DNA from: an uncultured Bdellovibrionales bacterium
GTDB taxonomy: Bacteria > Bdellovibrionota > FAC87 > UBA2466
Length of the DNA stretch: 64,000 bases
Assembly (NCBI GenBank): GCA_937903155.1
Contig: CALCZU010000119.1
Span: 18,111 to 82,110, forward strand
Direction: 5' to 3'
Shown here in pieces: positions 52,672 through 62,405 of this stretch (within the stretch, counting starts at the first letter, position 1; each line of letters starts with the position of its first letter). The position numbers and the translations under genes were made by a program. Below the pieces are notes generated by a model, which saw only the letters and a program-made list of their open reading frames with translations, was not told where the DNA came from and did not search any database.

Positions 52672-53082
52672 ATGAAAGAAAAAACATTTGGAATGATCAA
52701 ACCCAATTCGGTCAAAAAAAACCAAATTGGAAAGATCTTAACCATTGCTGAAGAAGCTGGCCTCAAAGTGGTTCAGATGAAATACAAGCATTTGACTAAA
52801 GCAGAAGCTGAAAGTTTCTATGAAGAACACAAAGCGCGCCCCTTTTACGGTAGCCTTGTTTCTTTTATGACAAGCGATCCTTCTGTCGTCGTCGTTTTCG
52901 AAGGCGACAATGCCGTCGCTAAATGGCGCGATTTGATGGGCGCAACGGATCCTTCGAAAGCGGCTCCTGGCACGATTCGCAAACTCTTTGCGGACAGCAT
53001 CGAAGCGAATTCCGTACACGGATCCGCAGACAAAGCTTCCGCAGACCGCGAAGTGCCTTTTTTCTTCAAAAACGAATTGTAA
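52672..53082 (+). CDS. ndk: Nucleoside diphosphate kinase
   Basis: NDK equilibrates nucleoside di- and triphosphates through a phosphohistidine. The 136-residue protein has [45 protein letters not shown] and the active-site box [13 protein letters not shown] with its catalytic His. GGAG lies 7 nt upstream. A weak AT-rich hairpin (AAAACGAA / TTCGTTTT, 53069-53095) spans its stop. Confidence 0.97.
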   Translation: MKEKTFGMIKPNSVKKNQIGKILTIAEEAGLKVVQMKYKHLTKAEAESFYEEHKARPFYGSLVSFMTSDPSVVVVFEGDNAVAKWRDLMGATDPSKAAPGTIRKLFADSIEANSVHGSADKASADREVPFFFKNEL

Positions 53083-53140
53083 GAAATTTCGTTTTGCTCG
53101 TTGGAGAAGCGGACACCCTTTGAATAGGGCTGGAGGCCGA

Positions 53141-53743
53141 ATGAAAATTTTTGCTCGTTTTTTAGCGTCGTGTTTTTTACTGCTGCCAGCCACGCTCGCA
53201 GCCGACACTCATGACAGCGAAGGCTATGGGAGCCGACCAAAAATTGGAGTCGAAGCCGGGCTGACCCTCGGCGCCCTCTCAGCCCCCAACGGTGTCAGCG
53301 CTTCTCCATCGGGCGGATTTACTGCCGGAATCGTTCTCGACAAACCTCTTGTTTTCTTTTTATCTCTTCGACCCGAGGTTTTATTTGTTCAAAAAAATAC
53401 TTCTCTCATCGGAAATGACGGAAGTTCTGCGAAATTAAAATACAATGCTTTGCAAATTCCCCTTTTTGCAAAATTAGCGACAAACCAGTTTATCTCGCCC
53501 TATCTTTTAATAGGACCTGTCATCATGTTAAATCTCTCAAGTCAGAAAGAGGTTCAAATCGCGGGAGCAGCAAGTGCAACGACGGTAAATACGTTTGAAG
53601 CAGGTGCTGCGATTGGAGCAGGACTCGAAATCGGCCCTCTCTTCACAAATCTCCGTTACCTCTGGGCGCTCTCCAATTCGAATCAAAGCGCTACAGATTT
53701 GCGCGCACAAAGCCTAGATATTTTAGCGGGCGTCCGCTTTTAG
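53141..53743 (+). CDS. Small outer-membrane beta-barrel protein
   Basis: A 200-residue product: signal peptide (MKIFARFLASCFLLLPATLA), short polar linker and about eight amphipathic strands ending in the aromatic residue of LDILAGVRF, the usual C-terminal beta-signal of porin-like barrels (SGGFTAGIVLDKPL, LRPEVLFVQKNT, ALQIPLFAKLAT). TGGAGG lies 5-7 nt before ATG 53141; a longer frame upstream is not supported. It resembles the OmpW/outer-membrane-porin superfamily generally; no specific member. Confidence 0.85.
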   Translation: MKIFARFLASCFLLLPATLAADTHDSEGYGSRPKIGVEAGLTLGALSAPNGVSASPSGGFTAGIVLDKPLVFFLSLRPEVLFVQKNTSLIGNDGSSAKLKYNALQIPLFAKLATNQFISPYLLIGPVIMLNLSSQKEVQIAGAASATTVNTFEAGAAIGAGLEIGPLFTNLRYLWALSNSNQSATDLRAQSLDILAGVRF

Positions 53744-55007
53744 TCAAAACGATCAGAGCAATCCACCAGATTGCAATTCCATGAATCAGACAGGTAATAA
53801 ACGACGTCATATCCAATGAGAGACTGACGAGCGGAAGCAAAGTGGCAACAAAGCGATAGTCGATACTGTTCAAGTAAAAAGCGAGAAAACATTCCAAAGC
53901 GTAGAGCACGAGAGCGAGAATCGCTGCGGTAAAAAGCACCCCTTCCATTCCAAACCTTAAATACCCTTCTGCGACAAAACCTAAGGCGACGCTCGTTTGA
54001 AGGTCGTCTTTGGAAATCACGCCCATCTGGCGACCGAATCGATTCCAAAAGTTTCTTTCGGGTTTTTCTGACCAAAGAAAGCGGGGAACGAAAATGTGCG
54101 AAAGGTCCACGTAAGGTCCCGGCAAATAGAAATTTTTTAAAGCTTCTTTCTTCTCTAGAACTTGCATTAAGGAGTCGTCACCGATTCGTCCTATGGAATA
54201 ACTTACGTAGTTTCGAGGGGAAATCGCATTCGCCTCGTCGGCTGCGGACTGAGGAATCTGAAAAGTGAGTTTGTAGTCTTTCTCTGCAAGGCCGAAAAGG
54301 CGTTCGACCTTTTCGACGAAAGTCGCGGCGGGATGATGAATCAAATACATTCGGTAGCGAGGCTTTAAACCTTGGGCGAAAATCGCGGTCGCAAGAAAAA
54401 AAATACAGAGGATTTTTCGTTTCTGATCTTTTCCAACAAATGCAGTGATGAAGAGTGGGATTCCCGCCGTGAAAACAAAACTCAATGCGCCTGTTCTCAG
54501 AAAACCGAAGAGGATGATCGAAATCAAAATCAGATCGTAAGTCAGTTGTTTTAGAAACGAGGTTCGAGGCTGACAAAAGATAAGAAACACCGTGAAAAGC
54601 CCACCTAAACTCATCATTGGAATCACAAGGTTTGGATGAAGGAATGCTATCCGTTCGTTAAAAAAGAAGAGCGACGCTAATAGGAAGAACGCCGACGTTG
54701 AACTGATAGAAACTCGCTTTAGAGTCGAAAAACCTGGAAGAGTCGGTTGGAAGCTCTTTCTAAAAACTTGGGAAAATCCGATCATCAGAAGGGATAAAAC
54801 GGTCAGGTAATTGTAATTAAGCTGTCGAATGAAATCGAAAGAGGTCGCTTCGGGGAAAAATACTTTTTTAAGTTCTGAGATCACCACATAAAAAAGCAGG
54901 AAGAGCGAAAGCATGCCTTCTAAAAGTCCGGCCCGCTTACGACGCCATGCCACTCCGATCGGAGTCAGAAGAACGAGAACCAGTACGCCGAGAGAGAGTT
55001 TTTCCAT
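53691..55007 (-). CDS. Polytopic membrane protein, Wzy-like O-antigen polymerase candidate
   Basis: 438 residues with about ten to eleven hydrophobic segments and one large periplasmic loop (about residues 215-335) with GPYVDLSHIFVPRFLWSEKP. This layout matches O-antigen or oligosaccharide-unit polymerases and WaaL-type ligases, whose sequences are too divergent for a firm call. FVPRFLWSEKP also resembles EpsG/Wzy family loops. Convergent overlap with the barrel gene is 53 nt. It has no neighbouring LPS genes. Confidence 0.65.
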   Translation of the reverse strand: MEKLSLGVLVLVLLTPIGVAWRRKRAGLLEGMLSLFLLFYVVISELKKVFFPEATSFDFIRQLNYNYLTVLSLLMIGFSQVFRKSFQPTLPGFSTLKRVSISSTSAFFLLASLFFFNERIAFLHPNLVIPMMSLGGLFTVFLIFCQPRTSFLKQLTYDLILISIILFGFLRTGALSFVFTAGIPLFITAFVGKDQKRKILCIFFLATAIFAQGLKPRYRMYLIHHPAATFVEKVERLFGLAEKDYKLTFQIPQSAADEANAISPRNYVSYSIGRIGDDSLMQVLEKKEALKNFYLPGPYVDLSHIFVPRFLWSEKPERNFWNRFGRQMGVISKDDLQTSVALGFVAEGYLRFGMEGVLFTAAILALVLYALECFLAFYLNSIDYRFVATLLPLVSLSLDMTSFITCLIHGIAIWWIALIVLTKSGRPLKYLGFVRANL

Positions 55008-55045
55008 GTTTGAAAGTTAGAGTTACCTCAGCTCTCCCAATAAAA

Positions 55046-55075
55046 AAAGGCCCACTGAAAAGTGGGCCTTTTTCG
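55046..55075. terminator. Bidirectional intrinsic terminator
   Basis: A 13-bp stem (AAAAAGGCCCACT / AGTGGGCCTTTTT) with loop GAAA and T-tracts on both strands. It is 19 nt past the stop of the minus-strand gene at 55094 and upstream of the polymerase-like gene. Confidence 0.9.
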
Positions 55076-55093
55076 GTAAGTTAAATCAAACGC

Positions 55094-55477
55094 TTACTGC
55101 ATGTCGTGAACGGCAGCCACGCATTTCAAATCTGCGAGTTTGCGAGGACCTCCAAAAGTTTGTGTTTTGAGCGTTCCAACGACTTTGTTCGTATTGTGAG
55201 GTGTGAACAGATAAACTGTTAAACCTGCATCAGCGACGTTTTCAGCGGTTCGACAAGAGACCACAGGGCTGCCTTCAGGTCGCAATTGCTGAGTGAAAAT
55301 ATTGAGGCATTTCAAGTCCCCAAACATTAAAGGCTGGTTATTCGCATCGGTGACTTCTGCCGAGGTTTGTTGTGAGTTCACGGCAACACGGTACCCGTTT
55401 CCTTCACAATAAATCGGCGCTGCCGATGCGTTTGCGGTTACGATAAGACCTACGATTACTGATAAGATTTTTGTCAT
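55094..55477 (-). CDS. Small secreted protein of unknown function
   Basis: The frame is open to 55639, but ATG 55477 is chosen because GGGAG precedes it by 7 nt and it opens a signal peptide (MTKILSVIVGLIVTANASA). The 127-residue protein has four cysteines (IYCEGNGYRV, LKCLNIF, VVSCRTAE, LKCVAAVH) that probably form two disulfides, and alternates short beta strands. It has its own strong terminator. Family not recognised. Confidence 0.76.
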   Translation of the reverse strand: MTKILSVIVGLIVTANASAAPIYCEGNGYRVAVNSQQTSAEVTDANNQPLMFGDLKCLNIFTQQLRPEGSPVVSCRTAENVADAGLTVYLFTPHNTNKVVGTLKTQTFGGPRKLADLKCVAAVHDMQ

Positions 55478-55662
55478 GTTTGTACTCCCTATTATTTCTT
55501 TTCTGCGAATCACTTTCGCAGATTTGATGTTCAAACCACTCTTAAGCATTTCGTATGCCAGCAAATTCGTGCTCAAAGCGGCTGAAGCGACTGGTTCCAA
55601 TTTGGGATCCAGTTTCACAATGGTGATTTGACCTCTCAAGGCCCCTAAACTAAAAATAAGGA

Positions 55663-56169
55663 ATGGGAAAATTATGGGTGCTTGGGATACTGGTTTTTAC
55701 GAGTTTAAGTTTCGCAGAAATCCGAGTCGCTTTCTTCCGCTGCTTTGATTCTCAAGGAAAATTAGTAGAGTTTGTGCCGGGCGGGCAGTTTTGCCATGTC
55801 GCGATAGGCTATCGCGGGGGCTGGTTGCATGCGCATCCTGTCTATGGCGTGGAATGGAAACAGGGTTTGGAAGAAATTAAAGTAGCGAAGTATGGACTCA
55901 CGCTCCTCAGAAAGTCAGCGTTGTCTTTGTCCGAGAAACAGGTGAATCCCTGGTTAGGCGTGCCCTACGATCCAACTTTTCGCTGGGATACGGAGCGCGC
56001 TACCTATTGTTCTAAATTGGTCGGCAAGTTTTTAAACATTACGCCTAAAATCATGACTTTTGAGACACCCTATTGGAAGAACTTTAAAAATCTACCAGAA
56101 AACGAATTAGGGATTTCACCCGATGCAATTTACTCGGAGCTTGTACGACGGGGTTACGACACTTATTGA
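55663..56169 (+). CDS. Exported permuted NlpC/P60-type (YiiX/C92-like) hydrolase
   Basis: 168 residues with a signal peptide (MGKLWVLGILVFTSLSFA). The layout fits permuted papain-like amidases: an early HVAIGYRGGWLHAHP (H45) and a later YCSKLVGKFL (C116), the reversed His...Cys order of the YiiX/YaeF group. PYDPTFRWDTERATYC is typical of that group. Such enzymes cleave amide bonds of lipids or peptidoglycan; the substrate here is unknown. It diverges from the neighbour at 55477. Confidence 0.75.
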   Translation: MGKLWVLGILVFTSLSFAEIRVAFFRCFDSQGKLVEFVPGGQFCHVAIGYRGGWLHAHPVYGVEWKQGLEEIKVAKYGLTLLRKSALSLSEKQVNPWLGVPYDPTFRWDTERATYCSKLVGKFLNITPKIMTFETPYWKNFKNLPENELGISPDAIYSELVRRGYDTY

Positions 56170-56180
56170 AAGAGGTTTCT

Positions 56181-56215
56181 GTCATTGTGAGGGTGCGCAG
56201 CACCCTCGCAATGAC
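56181..56215. repeat. Dispersed palindromic repeat, family 1, copy D
   Basis: A compact 35-base palindrome: 16-bp stem (GTCATTGTGAGGGTGC / GCACCCTCGCAATGAC, one G-U) around loop GCA. It lies 12 nt past the C92-like gene and could end its transcript. Confidence 0.85.
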
Positions 56216-56256
56216 GGGTTTTCGGCTGTTTCAACAAATAAACGTCATGAAGCCTA

Positions 56257-57834
56257 CTAAGCGGCTTTGGTGAATCTTTGGCGAGCGGAGTGAATCGCGT
56301 TCGTGAATACTTCTTTGTTTAAGGGAAGTTTGAAAAAAGCATCGAAAGGGACTTCGGAATAATTCTTGGAGTGAGGGTTTACAGCCGGTTGAGCGAGAAA
56401 GAGCGCCATCTCTCGAGTGAGAAGATCCGCTTTGAGAATATTTGCCACTTCTTCTTCTGAGATTTTGCCCAGGTTTTCGCACAAGATCACAGCGACTGGG
56501 AGATGGTAGAAGGCATAGGTAATCGCTTCGACGCCATCTTTTGCAAAGTGGACTTTATAGCCCCAACGACTCAAAACTCCATACTGTTCGTCTCTCTTTT
56601 TTTCATCCGGTTCGGCAACGATAATCGTATTTTCTTGCAAAAGAGGAGCGTCGGTGCGGCTGACCACATGGGGAAAGAGCACATTAAAGGTTGAGCCTTT
56701 GCCCTCTTCGCTTTCCACCCAGATATTTCCATCATGCAACGTCGAGATTTGCTTTGCGACGGTGAGCCCGAGTCCGCGGCCTTCGTGACGAGCTTGATCT
56801 TTGACTTGGGTAAACTTATCAAAAATCTTTTGAAGTTCATTGGGGGGAATCCCCTTCCCTTCGTCTCTTAGAGATACAACGACCATTGGATACGGCGGAT
56901 CATTTTTTCGACGACCCGTAAATGGCGTGACATTGAGATAAATATTTTTTTCAGGCGCTGTGAATTTTAACGCATTCACAAAAAGATTTTGAAGAAGCTG
57001 ACGGATTCTATCGGCATCCGCAAGCGTTCTCCAATCCGGAACCGGATTGTGGTAATGAAAGTGAATCTTTTTCTGTTCGGAGTGGAAACTGTAATCTTTG
57101 TAGAACTCACTTAAAAAATCGTGGAGGTTCAGCATGCCGTACTGAGGTTTTAAACCTTGTTCATACGACATCACATCCATGAGATCATTGACGAGCGTAA
57201 TTGCTTGTCCTGCTTGTCGTCTTGCACGTGTGATTAGTTCTGTCTGAAATTCGGTGAGTCCGTTTTTTGCAGACAAAACCATAGTCAGACTGGATTGGAT
57301 CAAACCTAAGGGAGATCTCAAGTCGTGTGCGCAAACGCCTAAAAATTCTTCTCGTTGTTTCAGAGTTGTTTCAGTTTTCGCGGATTGAATCGATTGCTCT
57401 CGCGTTTTTTGTCGTGCTTTGTGAAGTTCTGAAATCTGACGATGTCGTAAGTTGAGTCTTAAAACTAAAGCATCTGTTTTTTCGAGAAGCGAAAGACTTT
57501 CGTCGATCCCGGTTTCCAAAAGGACCGCGGCTTTTTTATCGACTTTTTCTTCGACTACGAAACAGACACAGGGAGCGGGATATTCGGGCGTCGCAAGCGC
57601 ACGTACATTATCGCATACCGACTTTACGAAATTTGGATCTGAATCAGATACAAAAACAAAACTCAGCTTAGAAGAAATATTTTTTTGAACCCAATCGGAA
57701 GAAGCTAAAACCTCTTTTGGAAGCGATTTAAATTCGACTTCGAAATACGAATGCGACAGAGCTGTAATAAATTTTTTCTGCTTAGGGGTGATGGCTTTTT
57801 TCTTTCCCCGAGTGATCCATGTAATTGAAGTCAT
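56257..57834 (-). CDS. Hybrid sensor histidine kinase with degenerate receiver
   Basis: 525 residues. N-terminal domain (1-130) is receiver-like in secondary structure (VSDSDPNFVKSVCDNVRAL) but lacks clear acidic residues. A coiled-coil (130-160) leads to HisKA with H170 in CAHDLRSP, then HATPase: NLFVNALKFT, DEGKGIP and GRGLGLTVAKQI. The C-terminal receiver-like domain starts IIVAEPDEKKRDE, but where the phospho-Asp should be the sequence reads VILCENLGK, with Cys-Glu instead. No membrane segment, so cytosolic. Partner response regulator is not nearby. Confidence 0.92.
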   Translation of the reverse strand: MTSITWITRGKKKAITPKQKKFITALSHSYFEVEFKSLPKEVLASSDWVQKNISSKLSFVFVSDSDPNFVKSVCDNVRALATPEYPAPCVCFVVEEKVDKKAAVLLETGIDESLSLLEKTDALVLRLNLRHRQISELHKARQKTREQSIQSAKTETTLKQREEFLGVCAHDLRSPLGLIQSSLTMVLSAKNGLTEFQTELITRARRQAGQAITLVNDLMDVMSYEQGLKPQYGMLNLHDFLSEFYKDYSFHSEQKKIHFHYHNPVPDWRTLADADRIRQLLQNLFVNALKFTAPEKNIYLNVTPFTGRRKNDPPYPMVVVSLRDEGKGIPPNELQKIFDKFTQVKDQARHEGRGLGLTVAKQISTLHDGNIWVESEEGKGSTFNVLFPHVVSRTDAPLLQENTIIVAEPDEKKRDEQYGVLSRWGYKVHFAKDGVEAITYAFYHLPVAVILCENLGKISEEEVANILKADLLTREMALFLAQPAVNPHSKNYSEVPFDAFFKLPLNKEVFTNAIHSARQRFTKAA

Positions 57835-58253
57835 ATCGTTTTTATCCGTTTTCCTACCCTTACTTTTCGGTTAGTTGCGCGCGAAGGTGTAGGGGGAAAA
57901 GTTGGAGCTAGGCACACTGAGTTATCAATTACGATAACAAGTCTTTACTTGTGTCATGTAATGGCGAAGAAACGGCGCCTCTACCCGTCGTTGCGAGGAG
58001 CGGAGCGACGAAGCAATCTCGATGCATAAAGAAGAACGTCCTTCTGCAGCGAGATTGCTTCGTCGCTCCGCTCCTCGCAATGACGGCTTTCTAGCAAGGC
58101 GATAAAAAGATCAACAGAGTTTGAGTGAGTCGCTCACAAAGTGCATACGTCTTTTTGAGCACACATCCTTCCAAAACTTTGTGTGGAATATGTTTTGCAC
58201 CTCGATCGGGTTCAAAAGTTAATGTGGAATGCGGTTTTTTTAAGGAGCTGAAT
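57835..58253. other. 419-base intergenic region with a paired repeat
   Basis: Between a divergently transcribed kinase and a secreted-protein gene. It contains the family 1 repeat pair (57986-58085) and an otherwise featureless spacer. An in-frame extension of the downstream gene back to 58125 exists but lacks support; nothing else is seen. Confidence 0.5.
57986..58085. repeat. Dispersed palindromic repeat, family 1, paired copies (E)
   Basis: Two 36-base arms (57986-58021 and 58050-58085), inverted with a single mismatch, around a 28-base spacer. Each arm holds GAGGAGCGGAGCGACGAAGC. This is the cleanest full copy in the window. Confidence 0.9.
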
Positions 58254-59054
58254 ATGAACCTGACTTCTCTCGTTTGGATTGGACTCTCTTTGTCGATATC
58301 GATTTTAAGAGCAGAAAATAACCATTACTCAACTTCATTTTCTGAGAATACATCACAAGGCCGACAAGAATACGGGTTGCCCGTGAGTTCCACTCTCTCA
58401 AGTGCGCAGTTGCATTCCTATATGACGGGAAATCAACAACAGATTCAAAATTATCTAAGCCAGGGCTACTTCGTTAATTCTCCGGTATCTCTGTCGGAGT
58501 ATAGCGTGGATGGACAGCCGGTGTTTAACCAACCCACTTTAGAATGCTTAAAGCAAAGTTACGGAAATAATCTTCCTGCCTCCATCACCGTAGGCGCGAT
58601 GATGACTTCTTTAGAGACTTTAAATGCGCAAGGCTCGGGTAGCCGCTGTGCTCAACTCGTCTCAAATAGCTTTAACGTCGCGATTTCGGCCAATATCGCT
58701 TCTTCGATGGGAGCGCTTCCCTCGCTCAGTCAACCGAGTTCGGAAGTCCCCCCTTGTATCGAAGTCGAAATTTGTAGCCCATTTTTCGTTCGACCAGTTT
58801 TTCCAGTCTTGAACTTCGCAGCGCGAGTCGTGTTGTTTCCGTTCAGACTCGCAGGCAATATTATTGCGAACGGGATCGCTTTCAGACAAGGTCTTCGTTA
58901 CGATAGACAAGCTCTCGGATTAGACGTCGCTTCAGTGCAATCCATGCCCTACTTCTGGGATAGAGTTGCGGCTCGAATCGAAAGACGTCAACTTGGACTG
59001 TCGTTAATCCCTTTCGGTCCTCGGCGAACAGCGAACCGCCTGTTCGGTCGGTAA
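58254..59054 (+). CDS. Exported protein of unknown function
   Basis: Start ATG 58254 is chosen for AAGGAG 7 nt upstream and the signal peptide (MNLTSLVWIGLSLSISILRA). The 266-residue protein has an N-terminal Ser/Gln/Asn-rich region, a middle part with cysteines (LECLKQSYG, SRCAQLVS, PPCIEVEICSP) and a hydrophobic stretch (VFPVLNFAARVVLFPFRLAG) followed by an Arg-rich C-terminus (ARIERRQLGLSLIPFGPRRT). Family not recognised. The hydrophobic segment could insert in a membrane. Confidence 0.7.
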   Translation: MNLTSLVWIGLSLSISILRAENNHYSTSFSENTSQGRQEYGLPVSSTLSSAQLHSYMTGNQQQIQNYLSQGYFVNSPVSLSEYSVDGQPVFNQPTLECLKQSYGNNLPASITVGAMMTSLETLNAQGSGSRCAQLVSNSFNVAISANIASSMGALPSLSQPSSEVPPCIEVEICSPFFVRPVFPVLNFAARVVLFPFRLAGNIIANGIAFRQGLRYDRQALGLDVASVQSMPYFWDRVAARIERRQLGLSLIPFGPRRTANRLFGR

Positions 59055-59182
59055 GCTTTTCGAGAGCGTAAATAGTCACCTCTCAATCTTTCTGTCTAAA
59101 AAATTACGGCCACTCTTGGAATACTCGCTTGTATTCATGCGAGAAACAGCCGGCATAGGGTTTGCGTATGCTGACTGTGTGG

Positions 59183-59199
59183 AGAGAGTTTTACTCTCT
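59183..59199. promoter_or_regulatory. Short hairpin before the Cys/Arg-rich peptide gene
   Basis: AGAGAGT / ACTCTCT, 7-bp stem with a TTT loop, followed by TTGCTTT, 23 nt upstream of the start codon. It could attenuate or protect the mRNA. Confidence 0.3.
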
Positions 59200-59221
59200 T
59201 TGCTTTATAAGAGGACGTAGT

Positions 59222-59449
59222 ATGAGATTAAATATTAAATCAGTTCTGTTCTTAGCGATTTTTTCGCTCGGAATGTTCGCCCCTGTGGAAGCTTTTGCTG
59301 GAGGCATGCACGGAGTTGCGCGAATGGGTGTGGCACCTTGTCGTCCCCGTTGTGCGCAGGTCGTTAAGCCTTGCAGACAAGCGTGTGTGAGACGGGTTAC
59401 GATGATCCGTTGTGTGAAGCGTGTCGGTTGCGGCAGACGCATGTGCTAG
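59222..59449 (+). CDS. Small secreted Cys/Arg-rich cationic peptide
   Basis: The start ATG 59222 has GAGGA upstream and opens a signal peptide (LKSVLFLAIF-like core, ending EAFA). The 75-residue precursor would release about 48 residues with seven cysteines and about twelve arginines or lysines, and no Asp or Glu: GVAPCRPRCAQVVKPCRQAC then RVTMIRCVKRVGCGRRMC. CxxxC spacings recur. This resembles cationic disulfide-rich peptides or toxins in composition only. No immunity, export or modification gene is beside it. No family recognised. Confidence 0.72.
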   Translation: MRLNIKSVLFLAIFSLGMFAPVEAFAGGMHGVARMGVAPCRPRCAQVVKPCRQACVRRVTMIRCVKRVGCGRRMC

Positions 59450-59475
59450 TCGAACTGAGGGTTAAGGGAATTAGG

Positions 59476-59498
59476 AATTAAGGGAGTAATCCTTAATT
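59476..59498. terminator. Weak hairpin between converging genes
   Basis: AATTAAGG / CCTTAATT, 8-bp stem with 7-base loop, touching the fumarase stop codon at 59497. AT-rich, so termination would be weak. Confidence 0.4.
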
Positions 59499-61113
59499 AT
59501 TCTTCCCCACCCCTACCTGCGAAGAAATCGTTGCCCTTGTTGTCTACGATGACGAATGCAGGGAAATCTTTGACTTCGATTTTCCAGATCGCTTCCATTC
59601 CGAGTTCTTTGTAGTCGAGAACTTCGACTTTTGTGATGCAATCTCGGCCGAGCCGAGCTGCGGGTCCTCCTATGGATCCTAAATAAAATCCTCCGAACTT
59701 TTTACAGGCTTCGGTTACGGCTTTGGTGCGATTGCCTTTTCCTAACATGACGAGCGAACCACCGTTTTCTTGAAAAACAGAAACGTAGGGATCCATTCGC
59801 TGCGATGTCGTCGGACCAAAACTTCCTGAGGCATGGCCCTCGGGCGTCTTTGCGGGCCCCGCATAATAAACAGCAAACTGTTTCATGAAATCGGGTAAGC
59901 CTTTTCCTTGTTCAATTCTTTCTAATAATTTTGCATGAGCAATATCGCGCGCCACAACGAGTGGTCCGGTCAGCATCACCCGAGTTGAAACGGGAAGTGT
60001 GCTGAGTTCCTTTAACACGTCTGCCATGGGGCGATTGAGGTCCACTGAAACGGCTTTCCCCTCAACCGATTTTTTAGAAGGTAGAAACCGAGCGGGATCT
60101 TGTTCGAGTTGCTCGAGAAAGACTCCATCTTTCGTAATTTTGCCTTTGATTTGCCTATCTGCAGAGCAAGAGAGCCCTATCCCTACGGGGCAGCTTGCTC
60201 CGTGGCGTGGTAGCCGAATCACACGCACGTCGTGAAGAAAATATTTTCCACCGAACTGCGCACCAATTTTAGTTTCGCGTCCCCATTGCTCAATTTGTTT
60301 TTCGAGTTCTAGATCCCGGTAAGCACGACCGGTGGCATTGCCAGTCGTCGGAAGCCCATCGTAATAACCGCAGCTTGCGAGTTTGACCGTTTTCAAAACA
60401 TACTCCGCACTCGGTCCCCCGACGACAAAGGCGAGATGGTACGGCGGACAGGCCGCCGTTCCTAAGTGGGTAATCGTATCGATGACAAATTCTTTCATCG
60501 ATTTGGGATTGAGAAGCCCTTTCGTTTTTTGAAAGAGATAACTCTTATTGGCGCTTCCTCCACCTTTTGCGATAAAGAGAAATTCGTATTTACTCCCAGG
60601 TTCAGAATAGATTTCAATCTGTGCCGGAAGATTATTTCCCGTATTTTTTTCTTCGTACATCGAAAGCGGCGCCATTTGCGAGTAACGAAGATTGCGTTTT
60701 TTAAACGTGTCGAAGATGCCCTTACTTAAAGCTTCGGCGTCGTCGCCTCCGGAGAGAACCTGTTCCCCTTTTTTGCCCATGACAATCGCCGTGCCCGTGT
60801 CTTGGCACGAGGGATAGACCCTTTCTGCTGCAATGACGGCATTTTTTAAAAGCTCTGTCGCAACAAACTTATCGTTATCGCTTGCTTCGGAATCTTCTAA
60901 AATTTTCGCGACTTTTTCGAGATGGCTGGTTCTTAGCAAATGTGAAATGTCGTCGAAAGCGGCCGCACAGAGCGAAGCAATCGCTTCGGGGGTCACTTTT
61001 AGAAATTCTTTTCCATCCCAGGTTTGGGTCGTCACGCCAGTGACATCCAGTTTACGATAAACTGTTTTATCTTCACTTTTTTCAATTAAAGGTTGGTATT
61101 TGAAGTCACTCAT
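59497..61113 (-). CDS. Class I fumarate hydratase (4Fe-4S)
   Basis: 538 residues, the oxygen-sensitive iron-sulfur fumarase. Cluster cysteines lie in [20 protein letters not shown] and [30 protein letters not shown] and [12 protein letters not shown] are family motifs. It converts fumarate to malate in the TCA cycle and complements icd and sucCD here. Both this gene and the next begin with a 4-nt overlap (ATGA), so fumarase, the thioredoxin-TPR gene and plsY form one operon. Confidence 0.95.
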   Translation of the reverse strand: MSDFKYQPLIEKSEDKTVYRKLDVTGVTTQTWDGKEFLKVTPEAIASLCAAAFDDISHLLRTSHLEKVAKILEDSEASDNDKFVATELLKNAVIAAERVYPSCQDTGTAIVMGKKGEQVLSGGDDAEALSKGIFDTFKKRNLRYSQMAPLSMYEEKNTGNNLPAQIEIYSEPGSKYEFLFIAKGGGSANKSYLFQKTKGLLNPKSMKEFVIDTITHLGTAACPPYHLAFVVGGPSAEYVLKTVKLASCGYYDGLPTTGNATGRAYRDLELEKQIEQWGRETKIGAQFGGKYFLHDVRVIRLPRHGASCPVGIGLSCSADRQIKGKITKDGVFLEQLEQDPARFLPSKKSVEGKAVSVDLNRPMADVLKELSTLPVSTRVMLTGPLVVARDIAHAKLLERIEQGKGLPDFMKQFAVYYAGPAKTPEGHASGSFGPTTSQRMDPYVSVFQENGGSLVMLGKGNRTKAVTEACKKFGGFYLGSIGGPAARLGRDCITKVEVLDYKELGMEAIWKIEVKDFPAFVIVDNKGNDFFAGRGGEE

Positions 61114-62405
61114 GATTTGGCTCCGGCAAGCTTGTCGTAGGCTTGATCCATTTTCTTTAGATAGTTATGGGTTCTTACTTGAAGTTTATCAGACGGCTTG
61201 ATGTTTTTCTTAATTTCTTCGTAAACACCCTGGGCCGCCTTTTTATCAGGAATCGTCGTATAAAGCTGAATCAGAAGCGTTGCGACTCGGATCTTATTAT
61301 CGCCGTATGCAATGGAGTAAGCTTTCTTCGCGGGGACTAATGCTTCATTAAATTTTTTCTGCCCTTTTAAAAGAGAGGCCGCTTTGTAATGAAAAGTAAA
61401 TTCCACAGGGAATTTCTCTCGGTAATCGGTCGCTAGCTGCAATGCCTTTTCGGACTCTCCACTCGCTTCTAATGCGGAGATTCGTTCAATCGTAAAACCT
61501 CTTTCGGGATGAGCCGTTCCCAGTTCCTTGGCTTTGGACTCGAGAAGAACTGCCGCTTCCTTCCAAGCAGCTTTTGATTCTTCTTCTTTACCAATTTTAC
61601 CTAAAAGCTCAGCGCGCATCTGCGCTCGGTCGGTTTCCGAAAGGCCGAGTTCTTCATTTCGAGAATCTTTTTGAAAGTTCGCGTAGTTTTGAAGCATTTT
61701 TTCAATCAACTCTTTTTTTGCCTTTTGCTTCACGCCTGACGCCAATTCCCAGTAGGTATTCGCCCAAAGTAAGGCTTGTGGAGAATCAGGCGATTTTGTG
61801 AGGAGTTGTTCGTAGGCAAGATACTTTAAATCTTCGGTCGCAGAATTCTCGGCGCTGTAAGTCTCGGCTAAATCATATTTCGCAGTTCCGGGTTTAAGAA
61901 GGGGTTTTAACTGCAGGAGCGCTTTATTTGTGCAAGCGACATCTTTGCGTTCCGAGCAAACCGTGGCACAGCTCCAAAGATCGTCTTCCGATCTTCCGGC
62001 ACACGCCTTTTTAAAATCCTTACTCTTTGAAGTCAGAACTAAGTTCATGACTCGGAGAAATTCTTTTTCGGCTCGAAAGCCTGTAATCCGATAAGATTCT
62101 TTTCCGTTTGAATCGGTGAAAACAATCGTCGGATAGCCTCCGACTTGATAGCGATCTTTTAACTTCCAGGAAGACTCTTTCTCGGCGTCTACTTTCAAGA
62201 GTTTGAAGGCTTTCGATTTTTCGAGAAACCCTCTCGATTCGAAAACGATGGCGTCTAATTCGTTACAGGGAGGACACCAGATCCCATAAAAGTCGATAAT
62301 GATCGGTTTCTTTTCTTTCTTCGCTTCTTTAAACGTCTTGTCGATGTCCGATGAAAAATTTGCTGCAAAAACAACCGAGCTCAAAAATAAAAGCAGATAT
62401 TTCAC
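61110..62405 (-). CDS. Exported thioredoxin-like protein with TPR-like C-terminus
   Basis: 431 residues with a signal peptide ([14 protein letters not shown]). The N-terminal domain is a DsbD-gamma-like thioredoxin with active site [11 protein letters not shown] (Cys-Pro-Pro-Cys) and the cis-proline of [11 protein letters not shown]. About residue 140 onward has a Cys-rich segment ([20 protein letters not shown]) and helical TPR-like repeats ([39 protein letters not shown]). Predicted periplasmic thiol reductase or isomerase with a client-binding platform. Overlaps both neighbours by 4 nt. Confidence 0.88.
   Translation of the reverse strand: MKYLLLFLSSVVFAANFSSDIDKTFKEAKKEKKPIIIDFYGIWCPPCNELDAIVFESRGFLEKSKAFKLLKVDAEKESSWKLKDRYQVGGYPTIVFTDSNGKESYRITGFRAEKEFLRVMNLVLTSKSKDFKKACAGRSEDDLWSCATVCSERKDVACTNKALLQLKPLLKPGTAKYDLAETYSAENSATEDLKYLAYEQLLTKSPDSPQALLWANTYWELASGVKQKAKKELIEKMLQNYANFQKDSRNEELGLSETDRAQMRAELLGKIGKEEESKAAWKEAAVLLESKAKELGTAHPERGFTIERISALEASGESEKALQLATDYREKFPVEFTFHYKAASLLKGQKKFNEALVPAKKAYSIAYGDNKIRVATLLIQLYTTIPDKKAAQGVYEEIKKNIKPSDKLQVRTHNYLKKMDQAYDKLAGAKS

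Noticed and set aside
58125..58253. N-terminal extension of the exported protein at 58254
   Set aside because: A well-placed AAGGAG and a signal peptide favour ATG 58254; the extension has no ribosome-binding site.
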